A stretch of 64,000 nucleotides of DNA, taken from the NCBI GenBank assembly GCA_000231825.2, contig JH720293.1:3373522-3437521 (forward strand), given 5' to 3'. Made by a program: the position numbers and the translations under genes. This DNA comes from Tetrahymena elliotti 4EA. Lineage: Eukaryota > Ciliophora > Oligohymenophorea > Hymenostomatida > Tetrahymenidae. This document shows, piece by piece, positions 1 through 12,466 of the stretch. The notes beneath the pieces are model-generated. The model saw only the letters and a list, made by a program, of their open reading frames with translations, was not told where the DNA came from and ran no database searches. Numbering within the stretch: the stretch's first letter is position 1; each line of letters opens with the position of its first letter.

Positions 1-3000
1 CGTTTGTTAATATTTCTTAAGGTAATTTGAGAATTTATTAAAAAATAAAATAAAATTGAATAAATGATTTCTATTTTACACTGTTTCATTTAGGTGTTAA
101 GAAATAATTTAAATAAAATTAAACCAATCCAAAAGATTTGTTAAAAATAATTTTCAATATGTTAAATGAGAAAATGAAAAGTAAATTATTCTTATATTTT
201 AATTAGGTATCATAACTTTTTAGAGAGCAGTCTAAAAGCATAAATACTGGAAGATTAGTTGAAAGAAGGAATTAAATTATTTTTATATTTGGGGTAATTT
301 AGAGAAAAAGCTATTAGAGCTGCTAAATCTCTTGTTGAAGATTTAATGCAACCAAAACCAGCTTATGAACCTAGGTTTAAAAGTATGGTAGCTATTCCAG
401 AATTAGAGAAGATTCGTGAGTTAAATAGTAGTTAAAATTTAAAGAGTTAGAGTCCGACCAAGAAAAATTAACAAACTAAAGATTTATTTTAATTAGATCC
501 TAATAAAGAGATAGATACTGATGATATGTTTTATATTCCTGAAGAGAATATGATTGCTAAAGTTTTTTATACAAAATAAGTCAACATGATTCCAGATTAC
601 TTGCAAGATATTTTTTATGATTAAAACGAAGGGGTTGATTACTTTGATTCTTCTAGCTGTAAGTATGGAGGAGATTAATTTAGAATCCTAAATTGCATTA
701 GTAGTAGTTATATAAAGATTAGAAAATACGATCCTACTTATTCTTTAAGAGTTCCTTTATCTGTAGTTGTAGATTATCTAGGATTTAAGATTCTCATGTA
801 TGCAAGACCTTAGTATGAAAAGAATATTGTTTATGGGCCAGACATAGAAAAAGATGGGACTTTTATTGGATATAAAAAAGTTTAAAAATATGAGTAAAAA
901 ATACAAGAAGATGCCGAAAAGCTAAGGTAAAGATTGAGAATAAAGCCTCACTCTTTTGGATGGAAACATGATGAACCTGTTGAGTGTATTTTGACTTTTG
1001 AAACAGAAGTAATTCAAATAAAATTAGTTTTTAATAAACATTTTTTTTTTTGATTAAATAAATAGATTCATAAATCAGCTGGTGATAGAGTTACCAAGAG
1101 TAATTTAGTAAAATACTAAAAGGACACAATTTTAATTGATCAAGATAAAGAGGAGGATTAATTTTATATTGAAAATTATAATGACTTCTTTCCTATTAAC
1201 TCCTTTTTAGATTGTCAATTCAATAAAAATCAAATGCGCTACCCTAGAAAAATAAGGCCTGAAATACTTCTTAAAAAGAAAAATCCCCTAAATCCTGAAG
1301 CATATTATTCTCAAATAAAATCAGGAAAGAATCCAGATAATGCAAATATAAGAGAAAAATAAGACTAATTATTTAAGATAGAGAAGTAAGACTAAATTGA
1401 TATTGAAGAAGTAGAGTAGTCTTCTTTAAATTTATCTAAAACTATGTTTAAACTCATCAAGTAATTTGATAGCTTAGATATCATTCCTTATGATAGCCAT
1501 ACAATAAAAGAAGCATTACATAGCAATGGATTAAATATTAAGTAAATTACTCAGTTTTTAATTTTAAAAAATTAATTCATATTATTACAAGATATATTTC
1601 TTATATTGCTGAACACTGTAACACACCTTATGTCAAACTTCTATTTGAATAAGAGATGGTTGCAAGAACTGTCAAAAGAATGATACGAACTTATTTAACT
1701 TAGTTTACTTTCTAAAGTAGAAAAACTTCCTCTACAACACTAAGAAGAGCGTAAAATAGTTTAATAAATTTATGTTAATAATTTTATTGAAATTTACATA
1801 TTTAAAAAAGAAATGTTCTTGAAACAAGTAGCATAAGTAGCATGACCTCTTTTTAGCAATAAAAAGCAAACGATATTAAGTTCAACACAAATACGAATTA
1901 AAAAAAGGCTATTATTGAGACATTAAACTTAATTTTTGAAAATTCATCTGATTCATAGCAATATTGGGATTAAATAAATACTTAAATTTTATTAGAATAT
2001 GGCTATCGTTAAAAAGTTTCCTTAAATTAATTTGAAAAAGGAGGTCTTCTCAATGCTATTCATTACCACTCTTAATTTTTACTTTCATATGGAACTGATA
2101 TATTTAATATTTAAAAAAAAGACAGAAATACATATAGTAATCCTTTCGCTTAATAGATACTTTAATAGTTAGAATTAGTTGATTAAGAAGTCAATTTTGA
2201 AGAAAAAAGTGATATGGAAATGCCATGGTAAAATCAGTCTAATTATGAATTCTAACCTGCTAAAATTGTGGATGCCTCTAATATATCTGATGAAGAAGAA
2301 GAATTTTAAGAAATATTTACAATGGACAACTTTTTAGATTTTTAATATGAATCTAAAATGTTTGATTACAGAGATATTCCTATACAAATTTATGCAAATC
2401 TAAAATTTCCTAGTGATCCATAAAAGCAAGTCTAAACAATTTTAATATAAGATAAGTTATCATAGGTTTGGCATTTTTAATAGCATATAAATTCTAAAAT
2501 AGTTATAATATTATTTTAAATTTTAAAAAGGCAATCAATCAAGAACACAAAGAAAGATTTTTTACTTTATTTAATCTAGCTAAATCATATTTTACAATAG
2601 GATACTATAAAGAGTGTACAGAAACTTTAAATAAATGCATATCATGCTTAGATGTAATTTAATTTTTCTATTTGCATATACTGACTTTAATTTAACATAG
2701 TACTACCCTTCAGTTTTACTTGTTGATCCATTATGCTTACTAATATAGTGCTATATTATTTTGAAGTAAAAGCAGAAAGTGCAGTATCTTTTTTGGAAAA
2801 CAGAAGAAATTATAAATTTTAATCTTGGTAAGATGCATCCTCTTCACTGTAGACTTTTAAATAACATGGCTCTATATTATGAATTTATTGGACAGTATTA
2901 AGAGTAAATTATTTTAATGAAGGCTAGTACCAATTTAGTCAAGAAGATAGTTGGTATAAATCATAAAAGAACAGCTCAAAGTAATTATTAAATTCATTTA

Positions 3001-3969
3001 AAATCAATAAGAAAAATAAAATAACTAATTATTTTAAAAGGTATTTTTGAGTTAGCAAATATTTTATCTGTAAATGGAATGAATAGTTAAGCAATTGGTC
3101 AATATGAAACAGCTTTTTATATTTATACTTCTATCAAAGGAGATTCAAATAAAAACAGTGCAGATATTGGATATAAAATTGCTTTAGAAACTTTTTCTTT
3201 GAGAGAACTAGAGAAATGTCAAAAATATTGCACTTATTGTCTTCAATTTTTTGAAGGAAAAGAAAATATCTATTTAAACAAGATAGTTGATCTTAAAATT
3301 ATACAATTTAAAATAACAAAAATATAACAAGAATCAAGTTAAGATTTATCAAATAAGTTAAATGACATTTGGTTGTATATGTATTAAAGAGATTATTAAA
3401 ATTTAGATCATGTAGTGGATATGCTTCAAGAATATATTTAATTCTATCTTAAAACATTAACAGACTAAGTTAAAGTTTTCTTGAGTTTGCAGTTTGAAAA
3501 TATACTAAACGATTTGATAAATAAAAAAATTTTAGACACCTTCCTTGTAGAGGAATTCTAATAAAATAGCAAATTAATAATTATGAAAGAAATATTCTTT
3601 AATGGAAACTAAAACAATCCTCTTATTTTTATAGAGAGGACATTCTTAACTTTAGCTGAAGACTAATAAAAAAAAGTTATTTCAACATAAAAAGAAGAGG
3701 AAGATGAATCAAATGAAAAAACTCTAAAGAAAAAAACCTTCAAATTTCAAAAGCAGCCTTTCCTTCCAAATTAAAGCAGTCAAACTAAAGACTAGCAACT
3801 TTCAAATAACCAAAACTAAAATGGATTAGATTAAAATAATTAAAATTCAGACAACAAAAATGATGATTATGAAATTTCCATTCGTAGGAGTAGATCACTA
3901 TTTGAGCATCTTATTTGTCTTATTGGAGTTCCATTTTTCAAAACAATTTTCCTCTAAAATATAGTATGA
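1..3969 (+). CDS. Clustered mitochondria (CLU) domain protein, 5' partial
   Basis: The gene enters from the left edge. CLU proteins are cytosolic, bind mRNAs for mitochondrial proteins and control mitochondrial distribution. The core shows a VPLSVVVDYLGFKIL block followed by VYGPD, then YDSHTIKEALHSNGLNIKYI and EMVARTVKRM, which match the conserved order of the CLU domain. A helical, TPR-like C-terminal half follows (for example NLAKSYFTIGYYKEC and NNMALYYEFIGQYQEQ), as in known CLU proteins. Introns that keep phase: 22-93, 181-233, 1009-1065, 1542-1591, 1751-1810, and one starting near 2654. A further junction near 2400-2520 is not resolved. The tail is Asn/Gln/Lys-rich, and the stop is TGA at 3967-3969. 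The domain match is from family knowledge; mitochondrial function in this organism is inference. Confidence 0.72.
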
Positions 3970-4788
3970 TTTTTAACTTTAATTTCAAAGTAGTTTTTAT
4001 CATACATAAATCATCAGTCATCATTTACTAAATAATGATAATAGTAATCATTTTTAATAAACATAATTTAAATATTCCTATTTATTATAAACCATAATTA
4101 ATTAAAAGTTATTTAAAGAAGAGTATTAATTTTATTCTTTTACGAAGTATTAATAAATAATTCTTATTCTTTTTTTAAATTATAAATTTATTAATCTAGA
4201 TAAATTATTTTTTTTTATCATTCAAATAATTCATAAATTAAAAAAAATTTTCAGGATATGATGTCTAAAGACAGCTAAATTTTTATCTGACAAAAAATAT
4301 TTAATTAATAATAAATGAGTTAAATAAATAAAATTGTATTTAAAAATACTTTCAGATATTTTTTATTGAAATAAATTCTTAAATTTATTCTTAAGTGAGA
4401 CTAGATGAATCTTAAAAACTTCTATTTTAGTATTCTTACTTGATGAGTTAATGAAAATAAAAAATGAAAAAGAAATAAATAAATGTTTTTTTGTTTTTAT
4501 TTAGTCAATTATTTTGAACAAATAAATTTTCAACATCTAAAAATTAAAAAAGTAAATCAAAATTTAGGTATTTATTTTCAATTTTGAAAATTAGTTATTC
4601 GAAGTAGAAGTTGATAAAAAACACTCAAAAAATACATTAAAAAAATAATTTATTTAATAGAAATTCAATTATTTTAGCAAAAAATCATTTAAATAATATA
4701 AACAATTAAAATAAAAGAAAATATTTTCCTTTAAATGAGGAATGCATTGTAAAATATAGTCTAATAAAATGAGTATAGTGGAGGCATT
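3970..4788. other. AT-rich intergenic stretch
   Basis: I see only A/T homopolymer runs and chance open frames between the CLU gene and the next start codon. A short upstream reading frame (ATG at 4770, TGA at 4789-4791 overlapping the next start) lies directly before the following gene. No RNA gene was recognised. Confidence 0.5.
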
Positions 4789-7527
4789 ATGAGTAAAAAA
4801 AATGATATATTTAATTTACTAAGCGAGAGCCCTAGCTAAAGCATGGAAAACACTTTAACAAATAAGAATAAATTCAAAAATAATCAAGAAATAAGAAATT
4901 AAAATTATTTTTAAATTGGTCAATAAATTAGACTATAGTCATTAAACACTTCCAAACACATTTCTTTAAAAAGCCCAAACACTTCTTATTATCAAGACCA
5001 AAGCAATTCTAACTTTTAGACAACAATTAATTCTTAACCATTTTAGGTATCAAAGCGAGACAACATAAAACAAATGCACTACTTAAAGGACTAGTTTAAT
5101 CCATTTTAGAGTATAAAGAATCTGAAAACAAATCAAACTTCAACCAACTTTTTAAACTCTTTTTTTGCAGAGACAAATGAGACATATGATAAATTATACC
5201 AAACTAATTTAACTTAAGATGTCTCAAATATATTTTAAACAGCAACCTCAAACATACTAAATTCTGATTTACTGAACAATTAAAATACCTCCATACTGAT
5301 GAGACTTAAGAGAAAAGATAGTGATTTCTAGTTTCATTTAAAAACTTAATATCCTTCATAAAACTAACAATAAAATAACAATGTTTCAAATACGATGCTT
5401 AATTCTACAATTCTTTAATACCAAAAAAATATCCCAAACTAAAATGATATCACAAAGTCTTGTTCTTTTCATTCTTCTAAAAATATAACTAAAGAATCAA
5501 TACAAAAATTAATATTAACAGATGAAACAGCAAGACAATTTTCAATCTAATCTTTAAATAAAGAAGAAGAAAATAATAAACTTCACTCTAATAGTACTTT
5601 TTCAAATAAAATATCAGATACATTTAAGAGTAGAGCTTTTTCTAAATTAGATTTAAATTTAAGCAAGCAAACAATATAAAAATCATTCTTAGATCAGCAA
5701 ATCAATAATCCAAGATAATAAAGATTACAACATAGTTTGCATAATAACAGGAGTGACAAGTTAATTGGTTCATAATCTCTCACACAAATTAATAAAAAAA
5801 CAAAATTAAAAACTTTTTATCCATACAAATAACAATATTTACATGAGACAGGTTCTTACATTTCAGAAATAGAATTTATCAACATTAAATAAGCAGTACA
5901 ATTTTTTTTTTTCAAAAAATTATTATATTGATTTTTTCAAATTAGGAATAATTAAAAATTGATATAGAACTTTCTCCTCTGCAAAGGAAAAGAAAGAATA
6001 AACATAAAGAAAGTATAAATTATCAAAATGAAAACAACAAACTCTCTTAACAGACAGCTTTATGTGAACAAATTTATCAAGATTTAGAATTATTTATTTC
6101 AAAACTTAATAACTATAAAACAAGTATGGATGAGCTTTATTAAATACTAACTGAAATAGAAGAAAAAGCTTTTGATTGTATAAATATTTCTGTCTCCTTG
6201 CAAACAAAATATATTAAGGTTTATAATATTTTTATTCTTTCAATTTTTAATTGATTTCAGAAATATAATGTTTAAATGTAGCAAAAAAACAAAAAAAATT
6301 TTGAATTCATCTCTAAAATTCTTTAAATTTTTATTTCAAAAAAAATTTTTTAATTTGGTATTTGTTTTTTATTTGTATAGCTTGTTTAATAATTAAAATT
6401 TTTAAATTAACAGTGCTTGCTTGCTTCATTATGCAGTGATTTGGATATTTCTTTAAAAAGTTGGAAAGAATTTTTGAAAGTTTGTAATTGCTCATAAACA
6501 TTTTTATACAAAATAATTGGATATAAGAATATAGCAGAAATATATAGAAAGAAGGGTGAATATGATAATCAATTAACTTATCTGAAGAAATTATTAAAAT
6601 ATTCATGGTTTTACAATAAAAAAGATTATGAAAATTACACATATGAGCATATCTCTAAAGCCTATTTTTACAAAAATAACTTAGAACTTACAATTTTCTT
6701 CCACAAAAGAATGATAGATAATAATTTAGAAACTAATAGCTCAAGACTAAAGTATTAAAAAATGTTGAATTAAATCTCATATTAAACTTATATTTTTAAA
6801 TAGATAATTAGGAATATAACTAGTCAAATATGAGTAAGAATAAAAAATAAAAATGCTATAAGATAATTCGTTTTCGGAAGATGAGTTTGAATTAGAATAA
6901 TTTAAAACAGCTGGTTAAACTTAAAATTAAATTTAAAACTAAGAAGATAAAGATGGTAAATTTGGTATGGAAAATTAGAAAAAAAATAAATAAAGAGACT
7001 TTTCTGAAGGAAATCAAAATTTGGTTCTTAGTGAGTACTCTATTATAGAAAATTAAATGAATGAATCAATTAAAAATACAAGACTAAATAAGTATAAATT
7101 TAATAATAAGATTTCATCATTAGAGGGTATGAAAGCTATAGCTACTATAAAGAATAAAATGTCAATACCTTATGGCCCAGTAACCCCAAAAGCCCTATAT
7201 AGAAAGCATGATTAGGTCAATTTAAGAGGAAATATAGACTACTCATCTAATAAGCTAAAATTTAAAATAATGAAAAATAATATTATTAAAAATTTTGATA
7301 AAATTTATATAAATCATCTCAGTAATAGTCGCTAAATTGATTCTATGGTAAATATGAATAATCGATTAAATGAAAAAACTATAGAATTAATATCAAATGA
7401 TGTCATGAGATTGAAGAAGGTATCAATAATAATGAAGAGAGTGGTGGAATAAATTAAGGAAAATATTTAATATTTTTATTATTCAAGCTAAATAAAAAAA
7501 AGTAAGTTAAATACAGTGAATAACTGA
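4789..7527 (+). CDS. Unrecognised Asn/Ser/Gln-rich protein with a helical TPR-like middle
   Basis: I do not recognise the family. The ATG at 4789 opens MSKKNDIFNLLSES, and a long Asn/Ser/Gln-rich region runs to about residue 370. Two introns keep phase: 5896-5945 (50 nt) and 6219-6260 (42 nt). A helical segment rich in Leu/Tyr follows (AEIYRKKGEYDNQLTYLKK and EHISKAYFYKNNLELTIFFH), resembling degenerate TPR units. The frame then meets TGA at 6832. A third, 40-nt intron at 6823-6862, with a weak GTCAAA donor, joins it to a downstream reading frame ending at 7525-7527; with it the model is 868 aa. Otherwise the second part would be a separate gene starting at the ATG at 6853, only about 20 bp downstream, which is unusually tight for this sequence. 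Confidence 0.55.
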
Positions 7528-7807
7528 AAATCAATCAAAAATATTTTAATTATTAAATTTTATTCAATTTTTTAGTTTATTAATCTTCCTATTATTGCTT
7601 TAAAGATAATCCATATTTTAAATATTTTACAAAACTTTGTTTGAAATTGAAAATTTCAAAAAAATTAATTATTTTATCTTTTAATCTTTGCTTTTGTTTA
7701 TTAACTATTTTATATATTTTTTTGATTGTTATTCAAATATCTTTATTAAAGAATAAGTTTTTAATAATTTATTAAATGCTAAATAGACAAATAAAATCTA
7801 TAATTTT

Positions 7808-7926
7808 GTTGTCGGCCATACTAAGGTGAAAACACCGGATCCCATTCGAACTCCGAAGTTAAGCGCCTTAAGGCTGGGTTAGTACTAAGGTGGGGGACCG
7901 CTTGGGAAGTCCCAGTGTCGACAACC
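7808..7926 (+). rRNA. 5S ribosomal RNA
   Basis: About 119 nt with the eukaryotic 5S architecture. The 5' end GTTGTCGG pairs with the 3' end CGACAAC to close helix I. The loop A/helix II region GGATCCCATTCGAACTCCG and the internal control region AGTTAAGCGCC are present, as is the helix IV/V segment GGTGGGGGACCGCTTGGGA. It is far more GC-rich than anything around it. The sequence agrees with the known tetrahymenid 5S type as I remember it. It is a single copy here, transcribed to the right between two protein genes, consistent with dispersed rather than tandem 5S genes. Confidence 0.97.
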
Positions 7927-7935
7927 TTTTTTTTT
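7927..7935 (+). terminator. RNA polymerase III oligo-T terminator of the 5S gene
   Basis: Nine T residues directly follow the 3' end of the 5S rRNA, with further T-rich sequence after one C. This is the usual pol III termination signal. Confidence 0.85.
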
Positions 7936-8582
7936 CTTTTTTGGAAACTTAATATTTTTATAAATAAATAAGTGTAAAAAACTAATTCCAATATTTTAAA
8001 AAAGTAAAGAAAGAAAGAGCAATTTAAAAATTGAAAGTTTGTTTAAAAAAGTAAAGAACCTTTTTTTGAAACTTAATTAAAATAGATTTTTTTAAAAATA
8101 GATAGAAATGTAATTAATATTTACATATAAATAGCTTGTAAATAATTAACATATTTATTACAGTTTTTAGTTTGAACAGCTCCACTTGTCAATAGAATCT
8201 TTTGAAAATTTTGCTAATTGAAATTAATAACGGATTTTATTTAGATCACCTTAAGTCTATATTTAGTTTCTTTCTATTGCCTAAAAAATTTATTTAAAAC
8301 TAAATTCAAAAAATACTACTGTAATTTTGGAGAGATGATACAAACAACAGATTAGAATGAATGTATGTATCAAACAAATATTTTTGAGTGATTATTTCAA
8401 TTGATTTTGTATTGATTATAGAATAAAATAATCCATTCTATTTTGAATGTTTTTGTTGGGAGGGGTCGCATTTTAAAATCAAGACTTGTTTTCACTAAAA
8501 ATTAACAATTATAAACAAAAAAATAAAATATTAAAGCAAACAAAGAAGAAATAATTGTAGCTAAAAGAAAGAAAGCTTCCTT
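7936..8582. other. Intergenic stretch between 5S rRNA and the Gln-rich gene
   Basis: AT-rich. The only compositional oddity is a short G-rich patch (TTGGGAGGGGTCGC, near 8456-8469). No gene is supported, and the reverse-strand open frame here is a by-product of low TGA density. Confidence 0.45.
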
Positions 8583-11463
8583 ATGTAAAAAAGCAATACA
8601 TTTGGAAATAATTTTGAGGTATATTAAAACACAAAATAATAGACCCAACAATAAAATCCGTCCTAAAAACACAATTAGAAGCATACCAATAACAATATTC
8701 TCCAACCATAGTAGCAGTAGACGTAGTAGTAGCAGTCATAGTCACAGTTACAACAACAGTAGCCTCAACATCAGCAGCCATAATAAATGTAGATTTAATA
8801 ACCCTAAAATTGGAACTAATTTCAATATCACAACTAGCATCAAAACAAGTCGCCGCAACAAGTATCTTCTCCTCAGTAGCCTTTTCAACAGCAATCTTCA
8901 TAGTAATAGACATAACCACAGATTCAACCAGGAAATCAGCCACCATAAAATCCACAAAGGGCATAACAATATTAGCATTAGATACATCAAGGTCAGATAT
9001 CTTAAAATGGATCTATAAACGTATACCATTCATAGCAGTAGCAGCAGCAGAATCAGTAAAACGTGAATTTGCAGAATGCTTAAAATGGAATGATGAATAA
9101 CAATTAAAATGGATTCTCACAAGGAGGCCAACAACAATTTACTTAAGGCAACATGAGTAAAAATTAATAATCTAATAAAAAAGGGTTAAAGCCATAAAAT
9201 ATTAATAATTATTAAAATTAATATTATCAAGGTGGATAAAGTTCAAATAATTCTAATCAAAGATATAGCAAAAGCAATAATAATTTTAAGAATTTAAATA
9301 ATAATAGTAATGTACAAAATACTCCTCCTAATAATACTGAATAGTTAAACTAATAACCTTCTCCTTAAGATTTAAACTAGTCGAATTAGTAGCAGCAACC
9401 TTACAGAGATCACAGTAAAAAAAATAAAAACTATCAACCACAATAAAATAGAAATAGTAACAAATAAAATCAGCAGAATATTCACAGCTTATCATAAAAT
9501 ATGGGTTTTTTTTAAGAAAATAATAATTTTAATTCTGGTATTAATTCAAACTACAAAAATAATAGCAACAATAATATTGGAATTTAATCTAATAATCTTA
9601 ACACTAGTTCATAGAACTAATAAACATAGGTTTCTAGAGGTAGCTTTAATAACAGTTTTTATACCTACTCCTAATAATAAACCTAGTAGCAACAGCAGTA
9701 GCCTATGGTAATACAGAATAACAATAATAATACATAAACTCCACTTTAGATGAATAATAATATGGATTAATAAATTTATTCAAATAATACTGTTCCTTAA
9801 TAGTAATCATAACAGCATCCACATCAAAGTTTTAGAAAAAATAGAAGTGACTCTTTTCACTTTGGTAACAGCAGTAACAATAATTAAAACAACCTGTAAA
9901 CAAATAATTCCAAGAAAAAGAAAAAGAAGTAAAAATTAATATTACAATAATCATAGTAACCAGATAATTCCATTCAACATCCATATGTGCCAGAACAATT
10001 TTAGTAAAAATAAACTCCAACATTTATTTAGAGACAAGAAAAAACTAAAAGAATAATGAAAAATTAAAGAGGAGGAATCAAAGAACTGAACTATTCTAAG
10101 GAATTCATTATAAAATAATACAAAAAATACAAAAAGTTGAAATAAAAAATGAATAAATCTTAAGCAACTCCTAAAATCACAACCCAAGCGCTTATGAATA
10201 ATTAGATGAATGATTTCAGAGAAATGAGTAAATCAATTCAGTAAATTGAAGAAAATAGACAAAAAAAGTTAAGTGACTCTAATTTTGAGGATTTTTTATC
10301 TGTTGACTTCAAAAAGACAGCAGATGAAAAATAGAATAACTTCAGTAATCATGAACTTACCGCTAATCCTAGCATTGAAATCAATGAAGATATACTTCTT
10401 ACGTAGTCTAACAATTTCTCTATGCTAGGTAATTATTGCTTTTTTATATTTATTATTTAATCATTCTTTTAATTTAAAATTAGATTCTATTTTGGAAAAC
10501 GATGAGAAAAAAAAGGAATTTTCTAATAAAAAAGTGGCTTAATTGCTTGATGCTAATGGGTGTAGCGATACGTAATCTTTAAAGAAGATAGTCTAAGCTC
10601 TTGTGTAGAAACTAAATAAAAAATCTGAAAAAATTAGATCACTTAAGAATGCCTTAAAAAAGAGTAAGGATAAAAAAAATAAACTTAAATTGCAATTAAA
10701 GGGGAAAATTGATGAAGAGGAAGATTAAGAAGAATTTTCATTAGGAGATGAAGAATTTGATGATCATGATGATGATGAAGACCTCTATGCACAAAATATG
10801 GAATAAGAAAACACTATGAGTGATTATTTATATGATTCAGAAGATTAAATAGATTAAGAAGATGAGGAATACGATGTTGTTGAAGATGATTAATTCAACG
10901 ATTACTAAGATTAAAAGAATAATTAAGAAGATGAATGCCAATAAAATAATAATAATTCAGGATAAAACATTCCAGGAGCCAATCTTATCAACAATAATAT
11001 TTCTGATACTAATAAAGAAGAGAATAAATTAATTTAACCACCTTAGATGAATTAGCAATTTAGTTTTAATCAAAACAGGCCAAGAGGGCTCAGCAACGAA
11101 GAATCAGATGCAATTAAAAAGAAAAACCAAAAAAAGAATATGAAAAAATAATTCTACCCTATAGTTCGCTTGATTAAATAAATATCTATTGGAGCAAAAG
11201 ATAAATAAGTTGAAGGAGATACAAATTTAGAGTAAATAACATTTTAAAATCTACGAACAACAAGTGAACCTTTATTAATTAGATAAGAAGAAGAATTCAG
11301 TTCTAACACTTCACTAGATAATAAAATTAAATAAATGAATATTTAAAATAGCATTCTCAAATAAAGTAATATTTTTAATGCAATTTAGAGTAAACAAGAT
11401 TTATAATAAGAATCGAACTAAGATAATCATGATTAACTGAGAAAGAAATCAAATTCTGTTTGA
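8583..11463 (+). CDS. Gln/Asn-rich prion-like protein, 941 aa
   Basis: I do not recognise the family. The ATG at 8583 begins MQKSNTFGNNFEVYQ. Residues 20 to about 480 are dominated by Gln and Asn, with Gln written as CAA, CAG, TAA and TAG in mixture, so the part up to about 9100 throws off long shadow frames in both strands. A basic segment follows (KKKKKQK, then RIMKNQRGGIKELNYSKEF), then a coiled-coil-like stretch. One intron, 10429-10483 (55 nt, phase 1), is followed by IVQALVQKLNKKSEKIRSLK, a strongly acidic Asp/Glu tract and a Lys-rich end; the stop is TGA at 11461-11463. Low-complexity, acidic and basic blocks suggest a nuclear or RNA-granule protein, but that is inference from composition alone. 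Confidence 0.75.
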
Positions 11464-12466
11464 GAAAATATAACAATATTTATTTATTTTAATAAATGAA
11501 TAAATAAAACTAAATTTTATCAAAAAAAAAAAGCCAAATGAAATGATTATGAAATAATAAATTACTTCTATAATGAATGAATTCTAATATTAAATATATA
11601 TTATTCAATAAATATAATCATCCTAATATTATTATTTTCCATTATTTTAAATTCTAACTTTATCAAATAATTATCCAAATTCCAAATTATTTATTTTGTA
11701 CTTCTATACTAATCTTACAAATACTTTATATTTTGTAAAATTTCTTTGTTTTGTTTTGTTGACTGTTTGTATTTATACAATTTAAATTAATTTATTATCT
11801 ACCAAAATCACCTACTCCTTATGTTTAACTTTTCAAATTATATGTGTCTGTCTGTGTATAAATATTTTTTACTTTTTAATTTCTTTTGTATTTTGTGTTG
11901 ATGTATTGTATTTATTAACATAACTTATTTATTATCTATTAAAACTTAAAAAACCTCATACTTTATTCTAAAAATTTATATGCATCTGTTTTATAATATT
12001 ATTTTTACTTTCAGATTTTTGTATTTTTGTTTTGTTGTGTATTATATTATGAATTGAATTGGTAATAATCAAATAAAATTTAATTTATTTTCTTAATGAA
12101 CTTCTTTTGAGGATATTAGAATAAAATAAATCTTTAAATTTAATTTAAAATTTTTTTATTGTTTAAAATTTATAATTAATATTTTTTTTTTTGAGACAAA
12201 TTGAAAGTTCAGTAAAAAATTAATCAAAATAACATTTAACAGGTTTAGAAAGATAGAATTAAGTTTCTCGTTAAAAAGAAATATTTTAATTGCGTGCTAA
12301 TAAGCATATGAAATAACATACATACATTTATTAGGATTGATAATATAACTTAAAATTAAAATGGGTAGATTTTTATTATTATTTCTTTTTGTGAGAAACC
12401 TTGAATAGTAATTATTAACAAATTAAAAATGTTTCAAAAGACTAAGAAAATTCACTGATCTATCTC
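11464..12466. other. Intergenic stretch with degenerate tandem repeat
   Basis: No gene is supported. Most of the stretch is A/T runs, and the middle holds a degenerate tandem repeat of about 130 bp listed separately. It lies between the 3' ends of two convergent genes. Confidence 0.5.
11743..12015. repeat. Degenerate ~130-bp tandem repeat, two copies
   Basis: Two adjacent blocks share the same order of landmarks. Each has a TTTTGT-rich start, GTATTTAT then ACA/AACATAA, then TTATTTATTATCTA, then a C-containing patch, then a TATATG-plus-TCTG patch, ending in ATTTTTTACTTT or ATTTTTACTTT. A third partial start, TTTTTGTATTTTTG, follows. The boundaries are approximate, judged by eye. Confidence 0.5.

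Noticed and set aside
6331..6642. Minus-strand 103-codon ORF opposite the 4789-7527 gene
   Set aside because: Composition is Ile/Lys/Asn/Phe noise and it lies antisense to a better supported exon.
8502..9100. Overlapping standard-code ORFs on both strands
   Set aside because: They are shadows of the Gln/Asn-rich protein; its frame alone continues with ciliate-code Gln codons and a proper intron to 11463.
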